A stretch of 64,000 nt of DNA from an uncultured Flavobacteriales bacterium (GCA_937121175.1 CAKZKD010000003.1:248001-312000); one strand, 5' to 3'; numbered from the stretch's first letter, positions 34,055 to 43,229 are shown. Numbers and translations are program-made. The notes: a model not told the origin generated them from the sequence alone.

Positions 34055-34930
34055 ATGAAATTTTCCCGTAGCCTATCTATTCTTCTCACCATTATCATCT
34101 TTTTATCTTGTAACAGTAGTTCGCATAAAAAAGGAGCTAATTCTCCAGTTTTTGCTAAAAGAAAGCACTTAAAAGGCTATCACTATCGAGGCCTAAAAAA
34201 GAAGAATCACAAACTGGCTTACCAGCAACCGAAAACTGAAAAGGTGGCCAGTTCGCGTTTTTCAACTCAAAAAGACAAAATTATTGAAGGTTCCACTGAA
34301 CCAGATTTTTCGAAAAGTGAATTTGAAAATTCCGCTAAAAATGATTTGGATAAGAATAATATCGCTCAATTATTCAAAAACAAAAAACTCAATAAAAGTC
34401 TATTTGAAAAAGAATTAGCAAAAACATTTTTTTCACCTCAAGATAGCTTGCTGAAAAAGAAGCCACTTTCAAAAGAGATGTTGGAACAAGTGAAGAAAAC
34501 TAAAAATCACTACATAGGAGGAGTAGCTTTTGGAGGTGTTGGAATTCTTTTTTCTTTTGGGGGAATCACACTACTTATATTTGGAGGAATTGGACTCATT
34601 TTTTTAACAATTGCAAGAAGGAAGGAGAAACGATTGAATGACCTTGGAACTAAAACTGACAAGGAAATAACCAATCAAATCAAGCAAAGATCTAGTTCTG
34701 TGGCGCTTGTTTATTTGATGACGGTTTCACTTGTTCTTTTTGGTGTTACATTTTTGTTTCTTGGAATTTTTCTGTTAGAAGCTTATGCACTGTTTGCAGT
34801 TGGAATTGGACTATTGCTTGTCGCAGGGGTATCTGCACTCGTATTAATATGTTTACTGATTGCTTTACTTGTATCATTGATGCAAAAAATAAATGAATTG
34901 GAAAAGTTAATTGACAAAAAAAAAGAATAG
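34055..34930 (+). CDS. Unknown lipoprotein with C-terminal membrane segments (tandem paralogue 2)
   Basis: A 291-residue paralogue of the upstream gene. I start at the ATG at 34055, giving a lipoprotein signal (MKFSRSLSILLTIIIFLSC, C19); a longer start at 34028 would spoil it. The shared motif reads VFAKRKHLKGYHYRGLKKKN. A lysine-rich linker follows, then glycine-rich membrane helices (IGGVAFGGVGILFSFGG, about 155-185) and further helices to about 285, ending in a charged tail. Function unknown. The arrangement suggests gene duplication. Confidence 0.75.
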   Translation: MKFSRSLSILLTIIIFLSCNSSSHKKGANSPVFAKRKHLKGYHYRGLKKKNHKLAYQQPKTEKVASSRFSTQKDKIIEGSTEPDFSKSEFENSAKNDLDKNNIAQLFKNKKLNKSLFEKELAKTFFSPQDSLLKKKPLSKEMLEQVKKTKNHYIGGVAFGGVGILFSFGGITLLIFGGIGLIFLTIARRKEKRLNDLGTKTDKEITNQIKQRSSSVALVYLMTVSLVLFGVTFLFLGIFLLEAYALFAVGIGLLLVAGVSALVLICLLIALLVSLMQKINELEKLIDKKKE

Positions 34931-34977
34931 ATTGAAACACAATTTCAGATAGATTGTTCTACTAAAAATAACAATAA

Positions 34978-35511
34978 ATGAAAAAAGTAATTATCGGAAT
35001 GCTAGCAATAGGAATGTTAGTTTCAAATTCAAATCTTATGGCTCAAGAAACAATTCACGATTATAAAGTGCCCGGACTAATGGGAGAGGAAATAAACTTT
35101 GCGGATTTTAAAGGCAAGAAAATACTCATCGTTAATACGGCTTCGAAATGTGGTTTTACACCTCAGTATGAGCAATTGCAGGAGTTGTATGCGCAGTACG
35201 GAGAAAAAATTGTTGTGGTAGGTTTTCCTGCAAATAATTTTGGTAAACAAGAACCAGGTTCTAATGATGAAATTGAATCCTTTTGTAAAAAGAACTACGG
35301 CGTAAGTTTTCCAATGGCTGCCAAAGTATCTGTTAAAGGTGACGACATTCACCCAATGTTCAAATGGTTAAACGAATTGGAAAACCCAGATTTTACTGGA
35401 AATATTCGGTGGAATTTTGAAAAGTATTTGTTTGATGAGGAGGGTAAGCTAATTCACCGGTATCGCTCAAAAACCTCCCCGATGGACGAAGAAATTATTG
35501 GACTGTTGTAG
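34978..35511 (+). CDS. Glutathione peroxidase-family thiol peroxidase, exported
   Basis: A 177-residue peroxidase of the GPx fold with an N-terminal signal peptide (to about residue 22, NLMAQ). The active-site motif NTASKCGFTPQYEQL carries a cysteine (C58, not selenocysteine), and FPANNFGKQEPGSNDEI and WNFEKYLFDEEGKLI supply the other catalytic residues. Bacterial Cys-type enzymes of this family usually use thioredoxin rather than glutathione. It is monocistronic with a strong terminator. Confidence 0.92.
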   Translation: MKKVIIGMLAIGMLVSNSNLMAQETIHDYKVPGLMGEEINFADFKGKKILIVNTASKCGFTPQYEQLQELYAQYGEKIVVVGFPANNFGKQEPGSNDEIESFCKKNYGVSFPMAAKVSVKGDDIHPMFKWLNELENPDFTGNIRWNFEKYLFDEEGKLIHRYRSKTSPMDEEIIGLL

Positions 35512-35531
35512 GTGTTTGCAAACGATTTAAA

Positions 35532-35567
35532 ACAAAAAAGGGGTTCTGTGGTAGAACCCCTTTTTTT
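35532..35567. terminator. Bidirectional terminator after the peroxidase gene
   Basis: GGGGTTCT-GTGGT-AGAACCCC, perfect 8-base stem with A run before and seven T after, between convergent genes. Confidence 0.9.
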
Positions 35568-35581
35568 ATAGAAAAACTTTT

Positions 35582-37867
35582 TTATTGAACTACAATCTGC
35601 TGGAATCCTTTTCCTTCTGCACCATCAAGCTCTAAGAAATATACACCTGATTCTAAATTACTTACATTAAAATTGAAGGTTTCTAATTCCTCAACCGTTT
35701 CAAAGTAAAAACGTTGGTGCTGCGTACCATCAATCGAAAATAAGGCTCCTGTGATTTGGGTTCCAACGTTAGCAGCTTGAACCGAAAATAGTCCATTCGT
35801 AGGATTCGGAAATACTTCGAATGTATAGTTCGTTTTTTCTTCTTCAATCGAGGTCGCAAATTCCCGAACACTGTTTCTTCCAAGTCCATAAACAAGTGGG
35901 TCATTACTGTGAAAAACAGCAACTACATCCACATTATAATGGGGGTTATATCCAGCATTACAATCCGCACAAGTTGTTCCAGTTACGCAATTTGGATTAT
36001 TTGGGTGGCAAAAATCGCGATAAGTACTTTGGAATTTATATCCGAGTTTAATGGCACCTTCATCTTTAAATTTACTAAGATTAAAATCTTGAGGCGGGGC
36101 AATGGCACCCGGGCACCAACCGGCTCGGTCATGATACCATGTTCCTTGTTGATTCAAGCAATTATCTGGATTTGGATCACAATCGTTCCACAAATCTTGT
36201 TCAAGTTCTTTTTTGTCATTTACCATTATATCGTGTTTTGCACGATAAAACTCTGCTGCATTTCCGGTGTTATTTGCTCCCCAACCATGGCCAGAAGTGG
36301 ACATTACTAAGTCAATTTGCTCCGTATTGCTAGGGATTTCAATTATCTGATCATCAACAGACTCAAGGTTATTCATATTTCCAAAATCAAATCTCCCGTC
36401 CCAGACCTCTTCTAGCGTGGTGTAAGTATATGCGGGTTGACCTTTCACATATTCAAAGTCAACTGTTAACTGCCATCCACCAGTACCCCATGTATCAATA
36501 AACACATGAAAATCTAACTCTCCTTGCAACAATGATGCATACTCCGTTACATCAATTTCATGGGTACAACCTACATTGTAGGGAGTCATATATCTAATAA
36601 ATTGAATCCAATTTCCGTCTGGTGCTTTAAAGTCAAAATGTGCCCAGCGATCCCAATCATCACAATTGCCATTCGGACATTCTACTTCAAGCTTAGCGAT
36701 TACCTTGTCATAGACTCCTGTAAACTGAGGCAGGGTATAGGTGCCATAATAATTTCGGCTATTTTCTTTCTGAAATTCGATAACCACATCTTTCAAACTT
36801 GTAACCGTTTTAGAGGTTCCACCTTCTATAACTTCAACAGTTTTAGATATAGATGTTTTGTTTCCATTTGAACCTTCGGCAGTTATTTTAATCTCATGTG
36901 TTTCGTACGCGTCAGGGTTCCAAGCAACATAAAATGTACGTGCATCAATTGGCTGAGCACTAATAACCTCACCGTCAATATCAACCTCAACACCTTTAAC
37001 ACTAAGAAAACCAGATTCAGGAATTTCAGTATGGATATATATTGGATAAAAATTGGAGGAATCGGCTAATTCAATTGCATAATCCTCAGTAAGACGAGTA
37101 GTTACAATTGGGTCGTAAGTGGATAAATCTACAACCTTAAATGAAATGTCGCGAGTATTTGCATGATGAGTTGTCGAACCAGAAATAGAAGCCCTAACAG
37201 TTACATCTCCCGCTTGTTTGGTAAGTGATAGTAATGAGCCACTTACCGTTGCCGGACCTGAAACAATTGAGTAAGAAATTGTACCTGTTCCCTGTGAGCT
37301 TGCAAAAAGAGTTATTGGGCTGGCATTTGTTTCTTGTTTGTCAATTGCATCAAATTTTAATGGCTGATTCTGTTTATTACTCGAAGTACAAGTATTTTTT
37401 AAAAACCTCAATTCAGACAATTGCAAATCACCAGCTGTTGAGGTACATTTCAGTCGAACGAATCGCCCTGAAACATCACCAAAATATATGGTGTCTGTTT
37501 TTCCAGAAGTTGAACTATAATTTGCCATACCAAATTGGTCTCCAAGTCCCCACTGTCCGGGAACATTTGAAACATATACTTCGAAGTCGGCTACTTTTCC
37601 AGTTCCGCTCCATCGGGTTTCTAAACTAATAGCAGTAACATTTTCACTAGCGCCAAGATCAATAACAATTTCATGACTATTTGCGCCAGATGTTCTCCAT
37701 CGCGTATCGGAATCTCCGTCAAAAAGCAGATTTCCTGTGTTATTCCCATTTTCTGATGAAATGCTTTGGACAGCATAAGAACTTGGTGCAATTTCTACGG
37801 TGTCGCATTGTGCGAAATTGTATTGGACGAACGAGAATAATGCAATTAAGGATAAATAGTACTTCAT
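35582..37867 (-). CDS. Secreted PNGase F-like protein with discoidin and type IX sorting domains
   Basis: A 761-residue secreted protein. Signal peptide to about residue 19; discoidin/F5-8C-like domain (about 25-145, LLFDGDSDTRWRTSGANSHE, VRLKCTSTAGDLQLSELRFL); an Ig-like linker; then a region like peptide-N-glycosidase F (about 370-660) with CDDWDRWAHFDF (about 403), GELDFHVFIDTWGTGGWQL (about 457) and NAAEFYRAKHDI (about 537). The C-terminus has the type IX sorting signal (FEVFPNPTNGLFSVQ to the end). From memory, PNGase F uses an Asp in the CDEWDR motif and a Glu in TETW; here the second is Asp (IDTW). A glycan-removing role is inferred. Cysteine-rich stretches near residues 590-650 may form disulfides. 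Confidence 0.8.
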   Translation of the reverse strand: MKYYLSLIALFSFVQYNFAQCDTVEIAPSSYAVQSISSENGNNTGNLLFDGDSDTRWRTSGANSHEIVIDLGASENVTAISLETRWSGTGKVADFEVYVSNVPGQWGLGDQFGMANYSSTSGKTDTIYFGDVSGRFVRLKCTSTAGDLQLSELRFLKNTCTSSNKQNQPLKFDAIDKQETNASPITLFASSQGTGTISYSIVSGPATVSGSLLSLTKQAGDVTVRASISGSTTHHANTRDISFKVVDLSTYDPIVTTRLTEDYAIELADSSNFYPIYIHTEIPESGFLSVKGVEVDIDGEVISAQPIDARTFYVAWNPDAYETHEIKITAEGSNGNKTSISKTVEVIEGGTSKTVTSLKDVVIEFQKENSRNYYGTYTLPQFTGVYDKVIAKLEVECPNGNCDDWDRWAHFDFKAPDGNWIQFIRYMTPYNVGCTHEIDVTEYASLLQGELDFHVFIDTWGTGGWQLTVDFEYVKGQPAYTYTTLEEVWDGRFDFGNMNNLESVDDQIIEIPSNTEQIDLVMSTSGHGWGANNTGNAAEFYRAKHDIMVNDKKELEQDLWNDCDPNPDNCLNQQGTWYHDRAGWCPGAIAPPQDFNLSKFKDEGAIKLGYKFQSTYRDFCHPNNPNCVTGTTCADCNAGYNPHYNVDVVAVFHSNDPLVYGLGRNSVREFATSIEEEKTNYTFEVFPNPTNGLFSVQAANVGTQITGALFSIDGTQHQRFYFETVEELETFNFNVSNLESGVYFLELDGAEGKGFQQIVVQ

Positions 37868-37888
37868 ATTAGATTTTTTAAGTGCTTA

Positions 37889-37896
37889 CAAATTTA
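37889..37896 (-). promoter_or_regulatory. Putative -7 box of the PNGase F-like gene
   Basis: Minus-strand TAAATTTG (TAnnTTTG), 21 bases before the ATG. Confidence 0.45.
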
Positions 37897-37961
37897 ACCG
37901 CACAACATATACGGAGAAGATAATTAATAAAGTGTATTGCTCTTGATTATCTAAACGACAA

Positions 37962-39431
37962 TTACGTACTGGGTTGGGTTGATTTACTTGATGTAAAATA
38001 AAGTCCTAATGCTGTTAGCAGTGCATTTAGAATTAATAATTCAAACCCTAAGGTATAGCCAAATTGGATTGCACTAATTTCTTTTATCCCGTAACACAGC
38101 ACAGGACTAACAATACTGATGATAGGAATGGTTCGGTCGTTAACCGTTCGTTTTGAAATAATTCCAAACGAGAATAAACCCAACAACGGGCCATACGTAT
38201 ATCCAGCCGCAACGAAAAGTGCCTTAATCACACTTTCATCGTTAATCAATTGAAAAACGGAAATAACGATCAATAATGCGAAAGACATTCCAATATGTGT
38301 AAGCTTTCTGGTTTTCGCTGGGTCTTTGAATTTTTTACGTTCAATGCCTAATATATCGACACAAAAACTAGTTGTCAGTGCTGTTAGTGCAGAGTCAGCA
38401 CTGGAATACGCTGCCGCAATTAAACCGAGAATAAATAAAACACCAACAAAAGGCCCTAGGTGTCCACCGACGGCCAACATAGGGTAGAGGTAGTCTGATT
38501 TTTCTGGCATAGGAATACCTTGTTGACTAATGAAAATGTACAGTAGTACTCCGAGAGTTAGAAATAATAAATTTACCAGAACTAAGCTAGAACTGAACCA
38601 GAACATATTCTTTTGAGCATCCTTTACGTTCCGACACGTAAGGTTTTTTTGCATCATGTCTTGATCAAGTCCTGTCATAGCAATAGCGATAAAAGCACCG
38701 GCCAAAAATTGTTTCCAGAAGAATTTACCCGATTTCCAATCGTCGAAAAAGAAGATTTGAGTGTATTCGTGTTGTTGTAGTTCTTGAATCAAACCCCACT
38801 TACCTTCTAGGTCAATTTGATTGGCAACTGTGTATAAGGTGACACCAACTGCAGTAAGCATGAAAAGGGTTTGCAGCGTATCGGTGTAAACAATTGTTTT
38901 AATACCTCCCCGAAAGGTGTACAACCAAATTAGAGTAATAGTGAGCAAAACAGTAACAAAAAACGGAACGTTGTAACCTAGAGGTTCAAAAATGGCCAAT
39001 TGAAAAACAATAGCTACCAAATAGAGGCGGAAAGAAGCTCCTAGAATTCTGCTTATGAGAAAAAACCAGGCGCCAGTTTTGTACGCGTTGAATCCGAATC
39101 GCGTTTCTAAAAAGGAATAAATTGAAACTAAATTCATCCTGTAATATAGTGGAAGTAAGACGAGCCCAATTACCAGATAACCAATTAAATATCCGAACAC
39201 CATTTGCATGTAACTAAATTGGCTAGTAGCAACCCAGCCAGGTACAGAAATGAAGGTAACACCAGATAGGCTAGTGCCAATCATCCCAAATGCTACAATG
39301 TACCAAGGAGACTGTCGGTTACCTGTGAAAAAAGCATCGTTAGAATCGGTTTTTGAAGTGGTTAAATAAGATATTCCAATTAGAAACGCGAAATACCCAA
39401 AAACGAAAAGTAAAATTATCCAAGGAGACAT
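37962..39431 (-). CDS. Sodium:solute symporter (SSS family)
   Basis: A 489-residue transporter with about 13 membrane helices of the LeuT-like SSS family. Typical pieces: LTTSKTDSNDAFFTGNRQSP and WYIVAFGMIGTSLSGVTFIS near the N-terminus (helix 1 region), MTGLDQDMMQKNLTCRNVKD in the middle, and GLIAAAYSSADSALTALTTS, the sodium-binding helix 8 region. The solute is not evident; relatives take up sugars, amino acids, sialic acid or carboxylates. It stands alone between two convergent/divergent neighbours. Confidence 0.92.
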   Translation of the reverse strand: MSPWIILLFVFGYFAFLIGISYLTTSKTDSNDAFFTGNRQSPWYIVAFGMIGTSLSGVTFISVPGWVATSQFSYMQMVFGYLIGYLVIGLVLLPLYYRMNLVSIYSFLETRFGFNAYKTGAWFFLISRILGASFRLYLVAIVFQLAIFEPLGYNVPFFVTVLLTITLIWLYTFRGGIKTIVYTDTLQTLFMLTAVGVTLYTVANQIDLEGKWGLIQELQQHEYTQIFFFDDWKSGKFFWKQFLAGAFIAIAMTGLDQDMMQKNLTCRNVKDAQKNMFWFSSSLVLVNLLFLTLGVLLYIFISQQGIPMPEKSDYLYPMLAVGGHLGPFVGVLFILGLIAAAYSSADSALTALTTSFCVDILGIERKKFKDPAKTRKLTHIGMSFALLIVISVFQLINDESVIKALFVAAGYTYGPLLGLFSFGIISKRTVNDRTIPIISIVSPVLCYGIKEISAIQFGYTLGFELLILNALLTALGLYFTSSKSTQPST

Positions 39432-39508
39432 AGAGCAAAGGAATCATATGCGGAATGGCTTTTAGAATTGAAGTTACTTTTTCATTCACATTCAGTAGTT
39501 GAATAGCT

Positions 39509-39516
39509 TAAATTTG
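39509..39516 (+). promoter_or_regulatory. Putative -7 box of recR, 6 bases before ATG
   Basis: TAAATTTG matches TAnnTTTG and predicts a near-leaderless mRNA for recR. Confidence 0.45.
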
Positions 39517-39522
39517 GCGGCG

Positions 39523-40140
39523 ATGGATTTACCTTCGAAACATTTGAACGAAGCTGTAGAAGCAATTGCCAGTTTACCAGGAGTTGGACGTAAATCAGCT
39601 CTTCGCTTGGCGTTGAATTTGCTACGGAGAGAAAAAATTGAAGTGGATCAGTTTGCTAGCGCGATTTCAGGAATGAAAGAAAACGTAAAGTTCTGCGAAA
39701 CCTGCGGAAACATTTCGGACGGACCTAAATGCAGTATTTGCGTTCAACCAAAGCGTGATCAAAATATTATTTGTGTGGTAGAAGACTTGAGGGATGTAAT
39801 GGCGATAGAATCTACCCAACTTTTTCAGGGATTGTACCATGTTTTAGGTGGAATTATTTCACCAATGGATGGAGTTGGTCCAAGTGATTTGAACATCCAG
39901 TCACTATTTGACCGATTAGATAAAGAGCGCAACACAGAAATAGTCTTAGCCCTGAACGCAACCATGGAAGGAGATACGACAGCTTTTTATCTCTACAAAA
40001 AATTAGAGGAATTTAATTGTAAGGTCACATCAATCGCTCGTGGAGTAAGTATTGGCGATGAATTACAATATACTGATGAAATTACTCTGGGTAGAAGCAT
40101 TCAACACAGAACTCCATTCGAACAAACGCTTTCTAGATAA
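39523..40140 (+). CDS. recR: Recombination protein RecR
   Basis: A 205-residue RecFOR-pathway protein that helps load RecA at gaps. The ATG at 39523 gives the standard start MDLPSKHLNEAVEAIASLPG; an upstream TTG frame is not needed. Domains: HhH (ASLPGVGRKSALRLALNLL), a zinc finger with four cysteines (CETCGNISDGPKCSIC), a Toprim domain (IICVVEDLRDVMAIESTQLF) and the C-terminal Walker B-like part. Length is typical. Confidence 0.96.
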   Translation: MDLPSKHLNEAVEAIASLPGVGRKSALRLALNLLRREKIEVDQFASAISGMKENVKFCETCGNISDGPKCSICVQPKRDQNIICVVEDLRDVMAIESTQLFQGLYHVLGGIISPMDGVGPSDLNIQSLFDRLDKERNTEIVLALNATMEGDTTAFYLYKKLEEFNCKVTSIARGVSIGDELQYTDEITLGRSIQHRTPFEQTLSR

Positions 40141-40144
40141 ACGC

Positions 40145-41452
40145 TTATTTGCTTCTGAAGAATATTTGAATAGGAACACCTGTAAAATCGTAATGCATAC
40201 GCATTTGATTTTCGATAAACCGCTTGTAAGGTTCTTTTATGTACTGCGGTAGATTACAATAGAATGCAAACGTCGGATAACGCACAGGTAACTGAGTTAC
40301 GTATTTGACTCTTATGTGCTTGCCCTTTAGTGCTGGCGGTGGATTTCGCTCGATTAGTGGAAGCATTAAATCATTAAGCTCACTTGTTTTAATCTTTCTT
40401 GATCTATTTTCAAATACTGCTACCGCGCGTTCAAGTGTTCTGTGCAGTCGTTGCTTTTCGTGAACCGAAATAAATAAAACATCAACGTTATTAAAAGGAG
40501 CAAGTTTTTCTTTAATACTTGCCTCCATATCGCGGGCGGTATTGGTTTCCTTATCTACTAAATCCCATTTGTTGAATAGCACAACAACACCTTTGTTGTT
40601 TTTGATGGCCAATCCAATAATGTTGAGGTCTTGAGAGCTTATTCCCTCAACCGCATCAATCATTACAATACAGACATCGGCACGTTCTAACGCTTTAATG
40701 GCTCTCATTACAGAGTAAAACTCGAGGTCTTCGTGAACTTTTTTCTTTCTTCGAATACCAGCTGTATCTACCAATACGAAGTCAAACCCGTAAGCATTGA
40801 ACCGAATATCATTTGTGTCTCGAGTAGTACCGGCAATGTTGGTTACGATGTTTCTTTCTTTACCTAACAAAGCGTTAATCAACGAAGATTTACCAGCATT
40901 TGGTCTTCCAACCACAGCAAATCGAGGCAGTCCCTCATATTCATCGACAAAATCTGAAGTTGGTAATTCCTTTACAACACCATCTAATACATCACCAGTA
41001 CCAGAGCCATTTATTGAGGATACACAAAAGTAGTCTCCCAATCCAAGGCCATAGAATTCCACCGCGTCTTCTGCTCTTTTATGATTGTCCACTTTATTTA
41101 CCACAAGAAAAACTTTTTTCTCGCTCTGGCGGAGCAACTGTGCAACTTCTTGGTCTAAATCAACAATTCCCGTAGTAACATCAACTATAAAAACGATTAC
41201 TTGTGCTTCTTCAATTGCAATATTTACTTGCTTTCTAATTTCAGCATCGAAAACATCATCGGAGTTTTTTACATATCCTCCAGTATCAACAATGGTAAAG
41301 TCTTGGCCGTTCCAAGAGGTTTTTCCGTAATGACGATCTCTGGTTACACCACTGAACTCATCAACAATTGCATCTCTGGTACCCACCAAACGGTTAAAGA
41401 AAGTTGATTTTCCAACGTTAGGTCTTCCTACAATTGCGACTACTGAATTCAT
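40145..41452 (-). CDS. der: Ribosome biogenesis GTPase Der (EngA)
   Basis: A 435-residue double GTPase needed for 50S ribosome assembly. Two G domains are seen: GRPNVGKSTFFNRL with DTGG and NKVD (about 8-165), and GRPNAGKSSLINALLG with DTAGIRRK and NKWD (about 180-350). The C-terminal KH-like domain follows (PPALKGKHIRVKYVTQLPVR). It is convergent with recR and lies just downstream of era, a common pairing of ribosome GTPases. Confidence 0.97.
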   Translation of the reverse strand: MNSVVAIVGRPNVGKSTFFNRLVGTRDAIVDEFSGVTRDRHYGKTSWNGQDFTIVDTGGYVKNSDDVFDAEIRKQVNIAIEEAQVIVFIVDVTTGIVDLDQEVAQLLRQSEKKVFLVVNKVDNHKRAEDAVEFYGLGLGDYFCVSSINGSGTGDVLDGVVKELPTSDFVDEYEGLPRFAVVGRPNAGKSSLINALLGKERNIVTNIAGTTRDTNDIRFNAYGFDFVLVDTAGIRRKKKVHEDLEFYSVMRAIKALERADVCIVMIDAVEGISSQDLNIIGLAIKNNKGVVVLFNKWDLVDKETNTARDMEASIKEKLAPFNNVDVLFISVHEKQRLHRTLERAVAVFENRSRKIKTSELNDLMLPLIERNPPPALKGKHIRVKYVTQLPVRYPTFAFYCNLPQYIKEPYKRFIENQMRMHYDFTGVPIQIFFRSK

Positions 41453-41503
41453 GGTCTAATTTTTTGCAAAGAAACTATTATTTGAAGGCTAAGCTGTGTC
41501 CAA

Positions 41504-42385
41504 TCAATTTAAGTACCCAAAACGTTTCAGTTCAGGATTTTTGTTTCTCCAGTCCTTGTTCACTTTTACGTAAAGTTCAAGAAATACTTTGGTTGCCAAA
41601 AAGATTTCCATTTCTTTTCGGGCTTCTGTGCCAACACGTTTTAGCCCCAATCCTTTGTGGCCAATGATGATGCCTTTTTGGCTTTCACGTTCCACATAAA
41701 TTTCAGCACGAATTCGAGTGATGTCTGGTTCTTCTTTAAATTCTTCTATCACTACCTCGCAGGCATAAGGAATTTCTTTTTTGTAATGCACAAAAATTTT
41801 CTCTCGAATAATTTCTGACATAAAAAACCGCATAGGCTTGTCTGTAATTTCATCTTTTGGAAAGTAAGCCGGAGAAGGAGGGAGATTATTTAGAATATGG
41901 TCCCAAACCGAATCAATATTAGCCCCATGTAATGCAGAAATAGGAATGATAGTGGCTTTTGGAAGTCGTTCTTTCCAAATATCGACTTGCTCTTCAAGCA
42001 ATTTTTGATTCGAAAGATCTATCTTATTGAGTACAACTATCACCGGGATTTCCATCAGCTGAACTTTGCGGAAAATATCCTCGTTTTTGATTTTCTTCTC
42101 GCCAACTTCACTCACAAAGAGTAATACGTCGGCATCTTGTAATGAACTTTCTACGAAATCCATCATCCCTTCGTGCATTTTATATGCTGGGGTAAGAATG
42201 CCTGGCGTATCGGAATATACGATTTGAAAATCATCGCCAGAAACAATTCCCTGAATTCGGTGACGTGTGGTTTGTGCCTTTGAAGTAATGATAGATAGCT
42301 TTTCACCGACTAGTTTATTCATCAGTGTACTTTTTCCAACATTAGGGTTTCCAATAATGTTTACAAATCCAGCTTTATGAGCCAT
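41504..42385 (-). CDS. era: GTPase Era
   Basis: A 293-residue GTPase that binds 16S rRNA and supports 30S maturation. G motifs: GNPNVGKSTLMNKLVGE, the TTRHRIQGI switch, DTPG, NKID and SALHG. The C-terminal KH domain has the signature QKGIIIGHKGLGLKRVGTEA. Length is typical. It precedes der in the same direction after a 51-base gap. Confidence 0.97.
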   Translation of the reverse strand: MAHKAGFVNIIGNPNVGKSTLMNKLVGEKLSIITSKAQTTRHRIQGIVSGDDFQIVYSDTPGILTPAYKMHEGMMDFVESSLQDADVLLFVSEVGEKKIKNEDIFRKVQLMEIPVIVVLNKIDLSNQKLLEEQVDIWKERLPKATIIPISALHGANIDSVWDHILNNLPPSPAYFPKDEITDKPMRFFMSEIIREKIFVHYKKEIPYACEVVIEEFKEEPDITRIRAEIYVERESQKGIIIGHKGLGLKRVGTEARKEMEIFLATKVFLELYVKVNKDWRNKNPELKRFGYLN

Positions 42386-42428
42386 ATAAATTTAAAATTT
42401 AATGAAGCTGTAAAATTAAAAGAAAGTA

Positions 42429-42436
42429 TATATTTG
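42429..42436 (+). promoter_or_regulatory. Putative -7 box of the tRNA gene
   Basis: TATATTTG (TAnnTTTG) 36 bases before the first tRNA base. Confidence 0.5.
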
Positions 42437-42472
42437 CAGCCGCGAAACCAATCAAACTAACTAAAGACATAT

Positions 42473-42545
<73 letters not shown>

Positions 42546-42549
42546 CTAG

Positions 42550-42585
42550 AAAAAGACTCAAATTAAATGTTGAGTCTTTTTTTTT
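42550..42585 (+). terminator. Terminator of tRNA-fMet
   Basis: AAAAGACTCAA / TTGAGTCTTTT with an 8-base loop and a long T run. Confidence 0.88.
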
Positions 42586-42592
42586 GCAATAG

Positions 42593-42778
42593 ATTTTACC
42601 AGAAACTCAGCGGGACGAAAGGCCTATTTTTGAACCTGATTATGTAGGTCCGCTGCCAATAACTAGAAAGAAGGTTCATTTAATTGGAATGGTATTAAAA
42701 AGGTTTTATTGTACTCTCAATCAAAATGAAATTGGTAATGAATTCCTTCTAATCCACAATTATGACAGTTTAATTTAA
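42593..42778 (+). pseudogene. Possible gene relic next to tRNA-fMet
   Basis: The 341 bases between the tRNA and the first cysteine-rich lipoprotein hold, besides the terminator, one frame open for 61 codons with protein-like composition (ERPIFEPDYVGPLPITRKK, then GMVLKRFYCTLNQNEIGNEF) but without a start codon near its beginning. I do not recognise it. It may be a remnant of a decayed gene or chance. Confidence 0.25.
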
Positions 42779-42848
42779 AACGCTGTTAATGAGTAGTAGT
42801 TTTAATGCATATATCTACAAATAATGATTTTTCTATTCCAAAATCCCT

Positions 42849-42856
42849 TATTTTTG
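42849..42856 (+). promoter_or_regulatory. Putative -7 box of lipoprotein gene 1
   Basis: TATTTTTG (TAnnTTTG), 30 bases before the ATG. The leader ATTCTAACTTAATAAAATT is nearly the same as that of lipoprotein gene 2. Confidence 0.5.
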
Positions 42857-42886
42857 CAATTATTCTAACTTAATAAAATTATAATT

Positions 42887-43093
42887 ATGAAAAAAGTTTT
42901 ATCAATTGCTGCAGCAGTAGTTATGGTTGCTGGATTAGCTTCTTGTAAAAAAGATCGTACATGTGAATGTACTTGGGATGGTGATGTAATTTACACAGAA
43001 ACTCAAAAGTTGTCTAAGAAAGATGCTGAAGAGTGGTGTGAAGGATCTCAAACTTCTTCTGGAGTTGGTACTATCGAATGTAAATTGAAATAA
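42887..43093 (+). CDS. Cysteine-rich mini-lipoprotein 1
   Basis: A 68-residue lipoprotein with lipobox LASC (lipidated C20). The mature part has four further cysteines in the family pattern: CKKDRTCECTW at the N-terminus, then KLSKKDAEEWCEG and a last IECKLK. So the cysteine scheme after the lipid anchor is C-x-C ... C ... C, enough for two disulfide bonds. Three more members (43268, 43566, 44824) follow within 2.2 kb. I do not know the family's function. It has its own promoter box and terminator. Confidence 0.82.
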   Translation: MKKVLSIAAAVVMVAGLASCKKDRTCECTWDGDVIYTETQKLSKKDAEEWCEGSQTSSGVGTIECKLK

Positions 43094-43115
43094 ATCTTTT
43101 CAATTTAAAGTATTT

Positions 43116-43143
43116 AAAAGCCGACGCAAGTCGGCTTTTTTTT
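43116..43143 (+). terminator. Terminator of lipoprotein gene 1
   Basis: AAAGCCGAC-GCAA-GTCGGCTTT followed by a T run. Confidence 0.9.
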
Positions 43144-43229
43144 GCTCTAAAATGTAGATACTTAAATTTGAAAAAATGAATTTGCCAATAAAATTGGCTT
43201 TTATTCTTTTTCAGAAGAGCAAAAACGTT

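Noticed and set aside
34978-35511. Possible selenoprotein (glutathione peroxidase)
   Set aside because: The active-site codon is TGT for cysteine; no in-frame TGA and no SECIS-like hairpin is needed.
36560-36871. Plus-strand frames opposite the PNGase F-like gene (up to 134 codons)
   Set aside because: They are reverse-strand shadows of a well-supported secreted protein and lack start sites and domain likeness.
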